From assembly GCA_963580455.1 (NCBI GenBank), contig OY756969.1, positions 10,059,501-10,123,500 on the forward strand: a stretch of 64,000 nt of DNA. The letters are read 5' to 3'. Positions 10,560-23,900 of this stretch are shown here, one piece after another (positions within the stretch are counted from its first letter, which is position 1; every line of letters begins with the position of its first letter). A model generated the notes under the pieces. It saw only the letters and a list, made by a program, of their open reading frames with translations. It was not told the DNA's origin and did no database searches. This DNA is from Euonymus europaeus (Eukaryota > Streptophyta > Magnoliopsida > Celastrales > Celastraceae). The position numbers and the translations under genes are program-made.

Positions 10560-10713
10560 GGTAACAGATAATACTATTTAATACACTACTCAAACAAAGA
10601 TTTAAGGGGAAAAGAAAACATACCGGATCAGCAGCAGTCGTGACATGGCCTGGAATGTACTACTCTACAAGTAGGACCCAATACGCCAGATCCTATAAAT
10701 AGCTGTAAACCTC
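10560..10713 (-). other. Untranslated leader of the gypsy element
   Basis: Between the primer binding site and the first gag-like Met. AT-rich, with no coding motif that I can recognise. By position it would hold the 5' leader and packaging signals of the genomic RNA. Confidence 0.55.
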
Positions 10714-10725
10714 GCTCTGATGCCA
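10714..10725 (-). promoter_or_regulatory. Primer binding site, initiator-Met tRNA type
   Basis: Three bases inside the 5' LTR end, the minus strand reads TGGCATCAGAGC. The plant initiator-Met primer binding site is TGGTATCAGAGC, so there is one difference (C for T). It would prime minus-strand DNA synthesis. Its position confirms that 10729-12705 is the 5' LTR and that the element runs on the minus strand. Confidence 0.88.
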
Positions 10726-10728
10726 AAA

Positions 10729-12705
10729 TGTCACGCCCCGTTTCCGGAGACGCGACTGGGTGCTCTCTCCGCACCCTTCCTAGGTCACTAGTGTGAACAT
10801 CCGGGATCAACCGGAAATCCGGCGGCACCTCCCCGTATATCGGAGTGTGCCTACCTGCTTCAGAAACGCAGCAACAACAACATCACACTAGCAACCTAGC
10901 AAACATAGGCCTCGGGCCTCAACCACATGCAATTCTGACCCTAGGCTTCAGGCCATCCACTACCAGCATGCACAAGCTGACGACATCACATATAAATCTA
11001 AACTCAGATTCATGCCTTATCAAATATAACCATAAATCAACATCCGCATCACATGCAAGCACAACCGTGCCAAATGGTTCTATTCTCACAACTTAGATAT
11101 ACTATATACACCCACATGCATATAGTATATCTCTAGCACCTAATCCTATCCAAGGCCATCCATGTCACATTCCGCTCACCGATCCGCACCACCGGTACTT
11201 GTACCAGTATCTCCTGTGGAAGGAAGAAAGTAAAGGAGTGAGCTAGAAGCTCAGTAGGGTAAAGAAGTAAACATTGATATAGACGGAACCAAAAGAAAGC
11301 AATGCATCATTATGTACCTACCATATGAACGTATACTCAACATTTTCACATCAACATTTACCGGATTAACCCTTTCGGAGCACAACAACCACAATATCAT
11401 TGCAACTCAATGTAATATTGCACGGGAGCAAGCTCACCACAACCAACCACTCCTAGGATCATCCGGTTGCGTGAGCCTATCACGCCCGCACCCCACAAGG
11501 AAAGTCACTCTCGACCCAACCCCGGGTGCGTTACCCCATATGGGGTTCACATGACTTGGTGGTAACAACCTTCTCCTTGCCATCCTCCCATGTGGCTTTC
11601 AAGTAACCTAAAGGTTCCCGAGTCCATACTCGAGTCCCTCATACATCTCTAATGCATTATGACATGTCATGCCGAATAGATATATATATGAGTATCATAT
11701 ATATATGAGTACACACAATCGGGTCATGCAACATTCAACAACTAGCAACAATCCACACAAAGTCGTTTCCCCTTAGAAGCAATTAAGGCGGAAACACAAA
11801 CAACGGTGACCAATGAAGAATAGAAACGCTATTTAGGCAACAATAACGAATGTTAAATAGAAAGGTTGGAAATCTCCTACCTCGTGCGGAGCAATTTACC
11901 ACAAATTCCCAAATTCTGTTCCTAGGGTTCCGATTTGCCCAAACCTACAATATGGCGAAACCAAACCCTCACACGCATCAATATATAAACCACAACTCAT
12001 ATAAACATCAATTAAATCAATAAATTCGAAATCACTTACTTCTCTCTCTAGAAATTCCTTCCAAAATCCTCCAAACTCACTCCAAGCTCAACTCGACTCC
12101 AAAACACAAACCAATCTACATAAACATCCAAAATCAACCTATAATCAACATATCTAAAGCATAGAGCTCATCTCCCTATGAATCAAACAAATCTAACAAA
12201 AACCTAGAATTTCAAAAACTACGGAAAACTTACCAAAACTCCAAAATCCACCTTGAATCTTCCTTGATAAGCTTCAAGAGTCTCCAATCCACAATCTCCA
12301 AGCCAATCTCACCTTATCTCTCTCCCTACCTCTCTCTTTATCTCTCTACACGGAAGAAACCAGAGCAAACTAAGAAGAAGAAGGAAATTTCGTGTTTTTA
12401 AGCTTGCCGGTCGGGTGGCACTCTTCCAGCGCTCCAGCGCTGGAAGTGCACTCGACTCTGCCCAAAATGGGCTCTTCTAGCGCACTCTGTCCCCTATTTT
12501 TTCTATGTTTTCTAACTTTATATTTACATCCTTCTCGGTCTAAGTTTTGATTTGATATATTATGGGCCCGAAACGGACATGTATATCAAAAGTTATGGCC
12601 CATTTACCGAACCTAGCTCAAAACTATTTTTTTTTCCATGATTCCGTACTCCACAGATCATCCGTAATTCGACTCAAAACCAAATTTTTTGGTCGGGATT
12701 TCACA
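10729..12705 (-). mobile_element. 5' LTR of the gypsy element (1977 bp)
   Basis: In element orientation it runs from TGTGAAATCCCGACC (at 12705) to GGGGCGTGACA (at 10729), with canonical TG...CA ends. It is collinear with 5114-7074 but lacks ~75 bp near 11700 and a few bp near 12310. It contains the AGCTCAGTAGGG block (11249-11259), the GGGCCCGAAACGGACATG block near 12567, and a CT/AG-rich tract near 12320-12350. It ends next to GGCAT (12706-12710), the right target-site duplication. Confidence 0.93.
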
Positions 12706-12710
12706 GGCAT
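12706..12710. repeat. Target-site duplication, right copy (GGCAT)
   Basis: Matches 4486-4490. The satellite resumes in the same phase directly after it. Confidence 0.85.
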
Positions 12711-12928
12711 CAAAATAATGTAGAAAGTTTATACTCGTAAAATTTGATATAGAACAATAAAAAGTGTACACCGAGCAACTTTGATGGTTCGTAATTGCTC
12801 AACTCTCTCTTTGCAGAAGCTTTTAACGATTTTTTCCATTTGTTATAGAAAGTTTTGATTTTGGCATCGAAATAATCTAGGAAGCTTATACTCATAAAAT
12901 TTGACATAGAAAAACAATAAAAAGTGTA

Positions 12929-13039
12929 CGCCCAATCCCGTACCCGTATTAAGTCAGAGATAGATAGGGGCGGCAGGAAAGCGAATGGAGGAAGGCTAGA
13001 AATGAATTACAGCTGGACGTAGATCAGGTAAAGCTTCGT
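12929..13039. repeat. Passenger segment, copy 3
   Basis: Full-length, with a small internal duplication at the left (CCCGTACCCGTATTAAG). Landmarks GGCGGCAGGAAAGCG and GACGTAGATCAGG are present. It ends before CAACTTTGATGG. Confidence 0.85.
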
Positions 13040-15584
13040 TCAACTTTGATGGTCTGAAATTGCTCAACTCTGTCTATAGAGGAGCTTTTAACGATTTTGT
13101 CCATTTGTCATAGAAATTTGGTGTTTTGGCATCGAAACAATCTCATAAGCTAATACTCATAAAATTTGACAAAGAATAACAATAAAAAGTGTACACCGAG
13201 CAAGTTTGATCGTCCGAAATTGCTCAACTCTCTCGATGGAGATGTTTTTAATGGTTTTGCCAATTTAGCATAAAATTTGTTATCCTGACAACAAAACAAT
13301 CTACGAAGCGAATACTAGTAAATTTGGACATAAAGAAACAATAAAAAGTGCATATCTATCAACATTGACGAGTCAGAATTACTTAATTCTATCCATGGAG
13401 GAGCCTTTAACGGTTTTGTCAATTTATGATACAAAGTTGGGGTTTTGGCATCGAAATAATCTATGGAGCTTATACTCATAAAATTTTACATATGAGAACA
13501 ATAAAAAGTGTACATAGAGCAACTTCGATGGTTCGGAATTGCTCAACTGTCTCTTTGGAGGAGCTTCTAACGGTTCTGTCCATTTGTCATAGAAAGTTGG
13601 TATTTTGACATCGAAATAGTCTCAGAAGCTTATTGACATAGAAGAACAATAAATAGTGTACACCGAGCAACATTGATGGTCCGAAAATGCTCAACACTCT
13701 CAATGGAGATATGTTTTATGGTTTTGCCTAATTTAGAACGAATTTTTTTCTCTTGACAACAAAACAATCTACGAAGAGAAAACTAGTAATGTGGACAAAA
13801 AGAAATAATAAAAAGTGCATACCTATCAATGTTGATGATTCGGAATTACTCAATTCTATCCATGGAGGAGCCTTTAACGGTTTTGTCAATTTGTGATACA
13901 AAGTTGGGTTTTTGCCATCGAAATAATCTATGGACTATGGAGCTTATACTCATAAAATTTGACATATGAGAACAATACAAAGTGTTTACCGAGCAACTTT
14001 GATTGTTTGGAATCGCTCAACTCTCTCTTTAGAGAAGGTTTTAACGATTTTGTCCATTTGTCAAAGAAAGTTGGTGTTTCGGCATCGAAATAATCTTAGA
14101 AGCTTATACTCGTAAAAGTTGACATAGAAGAACAATAAAAAGTGTACACCGAGCAACTTTGATGGTTCTAAATTGCTCAACTATCTCTATGGAGGGGCTT
14201 TTAACGGTTTTGTCCATTTATCATAAAGTCGTTGTTTTGGCATCAAAATAGTCTCAGAAGCTTATACTCGTAAAAATTGACATAGAAGAATAATAAAAAG
14301 TGTACACCAAGCAACTTTGATGGTCCGAAAATGCTCAACTCTCTCAATGGAGATATGTTTTATGGTTTTGCCTAATTTAGAACGAAATTTGTTCTCTTGA
14401 CAACAAAACAATCCACGAAGAGAATGCTAGTAAATGTGGACAAAAAGAAATAATAAAAAGTGCATACCTATCAATGTTGCTGATTCGGAATTACTCAATT
14501 CTATCCGTGGAGGAGCCTTTAACGGTTTTGTCAATTTGTGTTACAAAGTTGGGGTTTTGCCATCGAAATAATCTATGGAGCTTATACTCATAAAATTTGA
14601 CATTTGAGAACAATAAAAAGTGTACCCTGAGCAACTTTGATTGTTCGAAATTTCTCAACTCTCTCTTTGGAGGAGGTTTTAACGATTTTGTCCATTTTTC
14701 AAATAAAGTTTGTGTTTTGGCATCGAAATAATCTCAGAAGCTTATACACGTAAAATTTGACATAGAAGAACAATAAAAAGTGTACACCGAGCAACTTTTA
14801 TGGTTCAAAATTGCTTAACTATCTTTATGGAGGAGCTTTTAACGGTTTTATCCATTTGTTATAAAAAGTTGTTGTTTTGGCATCAAAATAGTTTTAGAAG
14901 CTTATACTCGTAAAATTATACATAGAAGAACAACAAAAAGTGTACACCAAGAAACTTTGGTGGTCCGAAATTGCTCAACTCTCTCGATGGAGATATTTTT
15001 TTATGGTTTTGACCAATTTAGAACGAAATTTGTTATCTTGACAACAAAACAACCTACGAAGAGAATACTAGTAAATTTTGACAAAAAGAAACAATAAAAA
15101 GTGCATACCTATCAACGTTGATGATACGGAATCACTCAATTCTATCCATGTAGGAGCCTTTAACGACTTTGTCCATTTATGATACAAAGTAAGGGTTTTA
15201 GCATCAAATTAATCTATGGAGCTTATACTCGTAAAATTTGACATAAGAAAAGAATAAAAAGGGTATGCCGAGCAACTTTGGTGGTTCGGAGTTGTTCAAC
15301 ACTCTTTATGGAGATGCTTTTAACGATTTTATTTATTTGTCATGAAAAGTTGTTGTTTTGGCATCAAAATAATGTAGGAAGTTTATACTCATAAAATTTG
15401 ATATAGAAGAACAATAAAAAGTGTACACTGAGCAACTTTGATGGTTCGTAATTGCTCAACTCTCTCTTTGCAGGAGCTTTTAACGGTTTTGTCCATTTGT
15501 TATAGAAAGTTGGGATTTTGGCATCGAAATAATCTAGGAAGCTTATACTCCTAAAATTTGACATAGAAGAACAATAAAAACTGT

Positions 15585-15691
15585 ACGCCCGATCCCGTAT
15601 TAAGCGAGAGATAGATAGGGGCGGCAAGAAAGCGAAAGGAGGAAGGCTAGAAATGAACTAGAGCTGGACGTAGATCAGGTTAAGCTTCGTT
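15585..15691. repeat. Passenger segment, copy 4
   Basis: Full-length: GCCCGATCCCG, AGAGATAGATAGGGG, GGCAAGAAAGCG, GACGTAGATCAGG. It ends before CAACTTTGATGG, with the same flanks as copies 1 and 3. Confidence 0.85.
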
Positions 15692-18077
15692 CAACTTTGA
15701 TGGTCCGAAATTGCTCAACTTTGTCTATGGAGGAGCTTTTATCGATTTTGTCCATTTGTCATATAAAGTTGTTGTTTTGGCATCGAAATAATCTCATAAG
15801 CTAATACTCATAAAATTTGACAAAGAATAACAATACAAAGTGTACACCGAGCAAGTTTGATCGTCCGAATTACTTAATTCTATTCATGGAGGAACCCTTA
15901 ACGGTTTTGTCAATTTAAGATACAAAGTTGGGGTTTTGGCATCAAAATAATCTATGGAGCTTATACTCATAAAATATTACATATGAGAACAATAATAAGT
16001 GTACAGCGAGCAACTTCGATGGTTCGGAATTGCTCAACTGTCTATTTGGAAGAGCTTTTAATGGTTTTGTCCATTTGTCATAGAAAGTTGGGATTTTTGC
16101 ATCGAAATAATCTAGAAAGATTATACTCATAAAATTTGACACAGAAGAAGAATAAAAAGTGTACACCGAGCAAGTTTGATGATCTGAAATTTCTCAACTC
16201 CGTCTATGGAGGAGCTTTAAACGGTTTTGTCCATTTGTCGTAAAGTCGTTGTTTTGGCATCGAAATAGTCTCATAAGCTTGTACTCGTAAAAATTGACAT
16301 AGAAGAACAATAAAAAGAGTACACCGAGCAACTTTGATGGTCCGAAAATGTTCAACTTTCTTAATGGAGATTTGTTTTATGGTTTTGCCCAATTTAGAAC
16401 GAAATTTGTTCTCTTGACAACAAAACAATCTACGAAGAGAATACTAGTAAATGTGGACAAAAAGAAATAATAAAAAGTGCATACCTATCAGTGTTGATGA
16501 TTCGGAATTACTCAATTCTATCCATGGAGGAGCCTTTAACGGTTTTGTCTATTTGTGATACAAAGTTGGGGTTTTGCCATCGAAATAATCTATGGAGCTT
16601 ATACTCATAAAATTTCACATATGAGAACAATACAAAGTGTACACCGAGCAACTTTGATTGTTCGGAATTGCTCAACTCTCTCTTTGGAGGAGCTTTTAAC
16701 GATTTTGTCCATTTGTCAAAGAAAGTTGGTGTTTCGGCATCGAAATAATCTCAGAAGCTTATACTCGTAAAATTTGACATATAAGAACAATAAAAAGTGT
16801 ACACCGAGGAACTTTGATGGTCCGAAAATGGTCAACTCTCTCGATGGAGATATGTTTTATGGTTTTGCCCAATTTATAACGAAATTTGTTCTCTTGACAA
16901 CAAAACAATCTACGAAGAGAATACTAGTAAATGTGGACAAAAACAAATAAAAAGTGCAAACTTATCAATGTTGATGATTTGGAATTACTCAATTCTATCC
17001 ATGGAGGAGCCTTTAACGGTTTTGTCAATTTATATTAAAAAGTTGGGGTTTTGCCATCGAAATAATCTATGGAGCTTATACTCAAAAAATTTGACATATG
17101 AGAATAATAAAAAGTGTACACCGAGCAACATTGATTGTTCGGAATTGCTCAACTCTCTCTTTGGAGGAGCTTTTAACGATTTTGTCCATTTGTCAAAGAA
17201 AACTGGTGTTTTGGCATCGAAATAATCTCAGAAGCTTATACTCGTAAAATTTGACATAGAAGAACAATAACAAGTATACACCGAGCAACTTTGATGGTTC
17301 AAAATTGCTCAACTATCTCTATGGAGGAGCTTTTAATGGTTTTGTCCATTTGTCATAAAAATTTGTTGTTTTGGAATCAAAATAATTTCAGAAGCTTATA
17401 CTCGTAAAATTTGACATAGAATAACAACAAAAAGTGTACACCAGGCAACTTTGGTGGTCCGAAACTGCTGAACTCTCTCGATGAAGATATTTTTTATGGT
17501 TTTGACCAATTTAGAACGAAATTTTTTCTCTTGACAACGAAACAACCTACGAAGAGAATACTAGTAAATTTTGATAAAAAGAAACAATAAAAAGTGCATA
17601 CCTATCAACGTTGATAATACGGAATCACTCAATTCTATCCATGGAGGAGCCTTTAACGATTTTGTCTATTTTTGATACAAAGTAAGGGTTTCGACATCAA
17701 AATAATCTATGGAGCTTATACTCGTAAAATTTGACATAAGAGAACAATAAAAAGTGTACGCCGAGCAACTTTGGTGGTTCGGAGTTGTTCAACTCTCTTT
17801 ATGGAGATGCTTTTAACGATTTTGTCTATTTGTCATTGAAAGTTGTTGTTTTGGCATCAAAATAATGCAGGAAGTTTATACTCGTAAAATTTGATATAGA
17901 AGACCAATAAAAAGTATACACCGAGAAACTTTGATGGTTCGTAATTGCTGAACTCTCTCTTTGGAGGAGCTTTTAATGGTTTTGTCCATTTGTTATAGAA
18001 AGTTAAGATTTTGGCATTGAAATAATCTATGAAGCTTATACTAGTAAAATTTGACATAGAAGAACAATAAAAAGTGT

Positions 18078-18184
18078 ACGCCCGATCCCGTATTAAGCCA
18101 GAGATAGATAGGGCCGGCATAAAAGCGAAAGGAGAAAGACTAGGAATGAAATAGAGCTCGACGTAGATCAGGTTAAGCTCCGTT
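18078..18184. repeat. Passenger segment, copy 5
   Basis: Full-length but slightly diverged (GGGCCGGCATAAAAGCG, GGAGAAAGACTAGG, GACGTAGATCAGG). It ends before CAACTTTGATGG. Confidence 0.85.
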
Positions 18185-20674
18185 CAACTTTGATGGTCAG
18201 AAATTGCTCAACTCTCTGTATGGAGGAGCTTTTAACGATTTTGTCCTTTTGTCATAGAAAGTTGATGTTCTAGTATCGAAATAATCACATAAGCTTATAC
18301 TCGTAAAATTTGACAAAGAAGAGTACACCGAGCAACTTTGATCGTCCGAAATTGCTGAACTCTCTCGATGGATGTGTTTTTAATAGTTTCGACAATTTAG
18401 AATGAAATTTGTTATCTTGACAACAAAACAATCTACGAAGGGAATACTAGTAAATTTGGACATAAAGAAACAATAAAAGTGCATATCTATCAACTTTGAC
18501 CGGTCGGGATTACTTAATTCTATCCATGGAGGAGCCTTTAACGATTTTCTCAATTTATGATACAAAGTTGGGGTTTTGACATCGAAATAATCTATGGAGC
18601 TTATACTCATAAAATTTTACATATGAGAACAATAAAAAGTATACATCAAGCAACTTTGATGTGTTGGAATTTCTCAACTATCTCTTCTGAGGAGCTTTTA
18701 ACGGTTTTGTCCATTTGTCATAGAAAGTTGGGATTTTTGCATCGAAATAATCTAGGAAGGTTATACTCAAAAAATTTGACACAGAAGAACGATTAAAAAT
18801 GTACACCGAGCAATTTTGATGGTCCGAAATTGCTCAACTCTCTCTATGGAGGAGCTTTTAACGATTTTTTCCATTTTTCATAGAAAGTTAGTGTTTTGGC
18901 ATCGAAATAGTCTCAGAAGCTTATACTCGTAAAATTTGACATAGACGAACAATAAAAAGTGTACACCGAGCAACTTTGATGGTCCAAAATTGCTCAACTC
19001 TCTTTGATGGTTTGAAATTGCTCAACTCTCTCTATGGGTGAGCCTTTAAGTGTTTTGTCCCTTTGTCTTAGAAAGTTGTTTTGTCGTCGAAATAATCTTG
19101 AAAGCTTATACTCGTAAAATTTAACATAGAAGAACAATAAAAAGTGTACACCGAGCAATTTTGATGGTCCCAAAATGCTCAACTCTCTCTATGGAGGAAC
19201 TTTTAGAATTTGACATAGAAGAACAATAAAAAATGTACACCGGGCAACCTTGATTGTTCAAAATTGCTCAAATTTCTCGATGGAGGAGTTTTTAACGGTT
19301 TTGCCCAATTAAGAGCAAAATTTGTTCTCTTCACAACAAAACAATCTACGAAGCGAATACTAGTAAATTTGGACACAAAGAAATAATAAAAAGTGTATGC
19401 CTATCGACTATGATGAATTCGGAGTTACACAATTCTATCCATGGAGGAGCCTTTAACGATTTTGTCCATTTTCGATACAAAGTTGGGGTTTTGGCATCGA
19501 AATAATATATGGAGCTTATACTCGTAAAATTTGAAATAAGAGAACAATAAAAATTGTACATCGAGCAACTTTGATAGTCCAAAATTCCTCAAAACTCTTG
19601 ACAGAGGTGCTTTGATCGGTTCTCTCCAATTAAGAAGAAAATTTGTTCTCTTGACAACAAAACAATATATGAAGGGAATACTAGTAAATTTGGACATAAA
19701 GAAATAATAAAAAGTGTATGACTATCAACTTCGATGATTCGGAATTACTCAATTCTATCAATGGAGGAGCCTTTAACGGTTTTGTCCATTTGTGATACAA
19801 AGTTGCGGTTTTGGCATGAAAATAATCATTGGAGATTATACCCGTAAAATTTGACAGAGAAGAACAATAAAAAGTGTACACCGAGCAAATTTGATAGTAC
19901 AAAATTGCTCAAAACTCTCGACATAGGTGCTTTGATCGGTTTTCTCCAATTAAGAAGGAAATTTGTTCTCTTGACAACAAAACAATCTACGAAGTGAATA
20001 CTAGTAAATTTGGACATAAAGAAATAATAAAAAGTGTATGCCTATCAACTTCGATGATTCGGAATTACTCAATTCTATCAATGGAGGAGCCTTTAACGAT
20101 TTTGTCCATTTGTGATACAAAGTTGCGGTTTTGGCATGGAAATAATCATTGGAGCTTATACCCGTAAAATTTGACAGAGAAGAACAAGAAAAAGTGTACA
20201 CCGAGCAACTTTGATAGTCAAAAATTTCTCAAAACTCTCGATAGAGGTGCTTTGATCGGTTCTCTCCAATTAAGAAGAAAATTTGTTCTCATGACAACAA
20301 AACAATATACGAAGGGAATACTAGTAAATTTGGACACAAAGAAACAATAAAAAAGTCCATACGTATCAACTTTGACAGGTCAGAATTACTCAATTCTATC
20401 CGTTGAGGAGCCTTTAACGGTTTTGTCCATTTATGATACAAAGTTGGGGTTTTGGCATTGAAATAATCTATGGAGCTTATACTCATAAAATTTGACATAT
20501 GAGCACAATAAAAAATGTACACCAAACAACTCTGATGGTTCGGAATTGCTGAACTATCTCTTTAGAAGAGCTTTCAACGTTTTTGTCCATTTGTCATAGA
20601 AAGTTGAGATTTTGGCATCGAAATAATTTAGAAATCTTATACTCATAAAATTTGACATAGAAGAACAATAAAAA

Positions 20675-20994
20675 GTGTACACTGAGCAACTTTGATGGTC
20701 CGAAATTGCTCAACTATCTCCATGGAGGAGGTTTTAACGGTTTTATCCATTTGTCATAGAAAGTTGGTGTTTTGGCATCAAAATATTCTCAGAAGCTTAT
20801 ACTCGTAAAATTTGACATAGAAGAACAATAAAAAGTGTACACTGAGCAACTTTGATGGTCCGAAATTTCTCAACTATCTCCATGGAGGAGGTTTTAACGG
20901 TTTTATCCATTTGTCATACAAAGTTGGTGTTTTGGCATCAAAATATTCCCCGTAGCTTATACTCGTAAAATTTGACATAAAAGAATAATAAAAA
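20675..20994. repeat. Recent tandem duplication of one A monomer
   Basis: Two adjacent 160-bp A monomers share rare variants found together nowhere nearby: ACACTGAGCAAC, CTATCTCCATGGAGGAGG, TTTTATCCATTTGTC and CATCAAAATATTC. They differ at only a few bases, showing a single-monomer duplication younger than the surrounding array. Confidence 0.7.
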
Positions 20995-23900
20995 GTGTAC
21001 ATCGAGAATCTTTGATGGTTCGGAATCGATCAAATCTCTCGATGGAAATATTTTTTATGCTTTTGCGCAATTTAGAAGGAAATTTGTTCTCTTGACAACA
21101 AAACAATCCACGAAGCGAATACTAGTAAATTTAGACATAAAGAAATAATAAAAAGTGTATTCCTATCAACTTTGATGATTCGAAATTACCCAATTCTATC
21201 CATGGAGGAGCCATTGACGGTTTTGTCCATTTTGTGATACAAAGTTGAGGTTTTGGCATCCAAATAATCAATGAAGCTTATACTCGTAAAAATTGACATA
21301 GAAGAACAATAAGAAGTGTACACCGAGCAACTTTGATAGTCCAAAATTGGTCGACACTCTCGATAGAGGTGCTTTGATCGGTTTTTTCCAATTAAGAATG
21401 AAATTTGTTCTCTTGACAACAAAACAATCTACGAAGCGAATACTGGTAAATTTGGACATAAAAATAATAAAAAGTGCATACCTATCAACTTTGACTGGTC
21501 GGAATTACTCAATTCTATCTATGGAGGAGCCTTTAACAGTTTTGTTTATTTATGATACAAAGTTGGGGTTTTGACATCAAAATAATCTATGAAGCTTATA
21601 CTCATAAAATTTGGCATATGAGAACAATAAAAAGTGTACACCAAGCAACTTTGATGGTTCGGAATTACTTAACTTTTTCTTTGAAGAAGCTTTCAACAAT
21701 TTTGTCCGTTTGTCAGAGAAAGTTGGGATTTTGGCATCGAAATAATTTAGAAATCTTATACTCGTAAAATTTACATAGAAGAACAATAAAAAGTGCACAC
21801 CGAGCAACTTTGATGGTCCGAAATTGCTCAACTATCTCTATGGAGGAGCTTTTAACGGTTTTATCCATTTGTCATAGAAAGTTAGTGTTTTAGCATCAAA
21901 ATATTCTCAGAATCTTATACTCGTAAAATTTGACATAGAAGAACAATAAAAAGTGTACACCGAGAAACTTTGATGGTCCGGAATCGATCAAGTCTCTCGA
22001 TGGAAATTTTTTTATGCTTTTGCGCAATTTAGAAGGAAATTTATTCTCTTGACAACAAAACAATCTACGAAGCGAATACTTGTAAATTTAGACATAAATA
22101 AATAATAAAAAGTGTATTCCTATCAACTTTGATGATTCAAAATTACTCAATTCTATCAATGGAGGAGCCTTTGACGGTTTTGTCCATTTTGTGATACAAA
22201 GTTGGGGTTTTGGCATCTGAATAATAAATGGAGCTTATACTCGTAAAAATTGACATAAAAGAACAATAATAAGTGCACACCGAGCAACTTTGATAGTCCA
22301 AAATTGCTCGACACTCTCGACAAAGGTGCTTTGATCGATTTTTTCCAATTAAGAAGAAAATTTGTTCTCTTGACGACAAAACAATCTACGAAGTGAATGC
22401 TAGTAAATTTGGACATAAAAAAATAATAAAAAGTTCATACCTATCAACTTTGACGGGTCCGAATTACTCAATTCTATCTATGGAGGAGCCTTTAACAGTT
22501 TTGTCTATTTATGATACAAAGTTGGGGTTATGGTATCAAAATAATCTATGAAGCTTATACTCATAAAATTTGACATATGAGAGCAATAAAAAGTATACAC
22601 CGAGCAACTTTGATGGTTCGGGATTGCTTAACTTTCTCTTTCAAGGAGATTTCAACAATTTTGTCCGTTTGTCAGAGAAAGTTGGGATTTTGGCATCGAA
22701 ATAAGAAATCTTATACTCGTAAAATTTGACATAGAAAAATAATAAAAAGTATACACCGAGCAACTTTGATTGTCCGAAATTGCTCAACTATCTCTTGGAG
22801 GAGCTTTTAACGGTTTTATCCATTTATCATAGAAAGTTGGTGTTTTGGCATCGAAATATTCTCAGAAGCTTATACTCGTAAAATTTGACATAGAAGAACA
22901 ATAAAAAGTGTACACCGAGCAACTTTGACGGTCCGAAATTGCTCAAGTATCTCTATGGAGGAGCTTTTAACGGTTTTATTTATTTATCATAGAAAGTTGG
23001 TGTTTTGGCATCAAAATATTCTCAGAAGCTTATAGTCGTAAAATTTGACATAGAAGAACAATAAAAAGTGTACACCGAGAACCTTTGATGGTTCGGAATC
23101 GCTCAAGTCTATCGATGGAAATATTTAGACGGAAATTTGTTTTCTTGACAACAAAACAATCTACGAAGAGAATACTAGTAAATTTTGAAAAATAGAAACA
23201 ATAAAAAGTGCATACCTATCAACGTTGATGATTCGAAATAACTCAATTCTATCCATGGAGGAGCCTTTAACGGCTTTGTCCATTTGTGATACAAAATTGA
23301 GGTTTCGACATCGAAATAATCTATGGAGCTTATACACGTAAAATTTGACATAAAAGAACAATAAAAAGTGTAGACCGAGCAACTTTGATGGTTCGAAGTT
23401 GCTCAACTCTCTCTATGGAGGAAGTTTTAACGGTTTTGTCCATTTGTCATAGAAATGTTGTGTTTTGGCATCAAAATAATGTAGGAAGTCGTTGTTTTGG
23501 CATCGAAATAATGTAGGAAGTTTATACTCGTAAAATTTGATATACAAGAACAATAAAAAGTGTACACCGAGCAACTTTGATTGTTTGGAATTGCTCAACT
23601 CTCTCCTTAAAGGAGCTTTTAATGGTTCTATCCATTTGTCATGGAAAGTTAGGATTTTGGCATCGAAATAATCTAGGAAACTTGTACTCGTAAAATTTGG
23701 CATAAAGGAACAATAAAAAGTGTACGCCGATCAACTTTGGTGGTTCAGAAGTACTTAACTCTCTCTATGGAGGAGCGTTTAACGATTTTGTCCATTTGTC
23801 ATAGAAAGTTGGTGTTTTGGCATCGAAATAATCTGAGAAGCTTATACTCGTAAAATTTGACATAGAAGAACAATAAAAACTGTACAACGAGCAACTTTGA

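Larger units (their letters stand above)
4491..12705 (-). mobile_element. Defective Ty3/gypsy LTR retrotransposon with nested terminal insertions
   Basis: The inserted block is flanked by GGCAT duplications and lies within otherwise continuous satellite. In element orientation (minus strand) the order is 5' LTR (12705-10729), primer binding site, gag, protease, reverse transcriptase, RNase H, the start of integrase, and a truncated 3' LTR (7074-5114). An extra ~623 bp (4491-5113) of palindromic and SINE-like DNA sits at the 3' end. The domain order PR-RT-RNaseH-INT is that of Ty3/gypsy (Metaviridae). Residue patterns in RT and RNase H, such as [15 protein letters not shown] and [16 protein letters not shown], resemble plant chromoviruses of the Tekay/Del type. 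The chromodomain that would confirm this is deleted. Several frameshifts, stops and the integrase deletion make the copy non-autonomous. Confidence 0.93.

Noticed and set aside
22520..22540. TTAGGGTTT-like strings (such as AAGTTAGGGTTTTGG in several monomers) resembling the plant telomere repeat
   Set aside because: They are point variants of the monomer's AAGTTGGGGTTTTGG and never occur in tandem.
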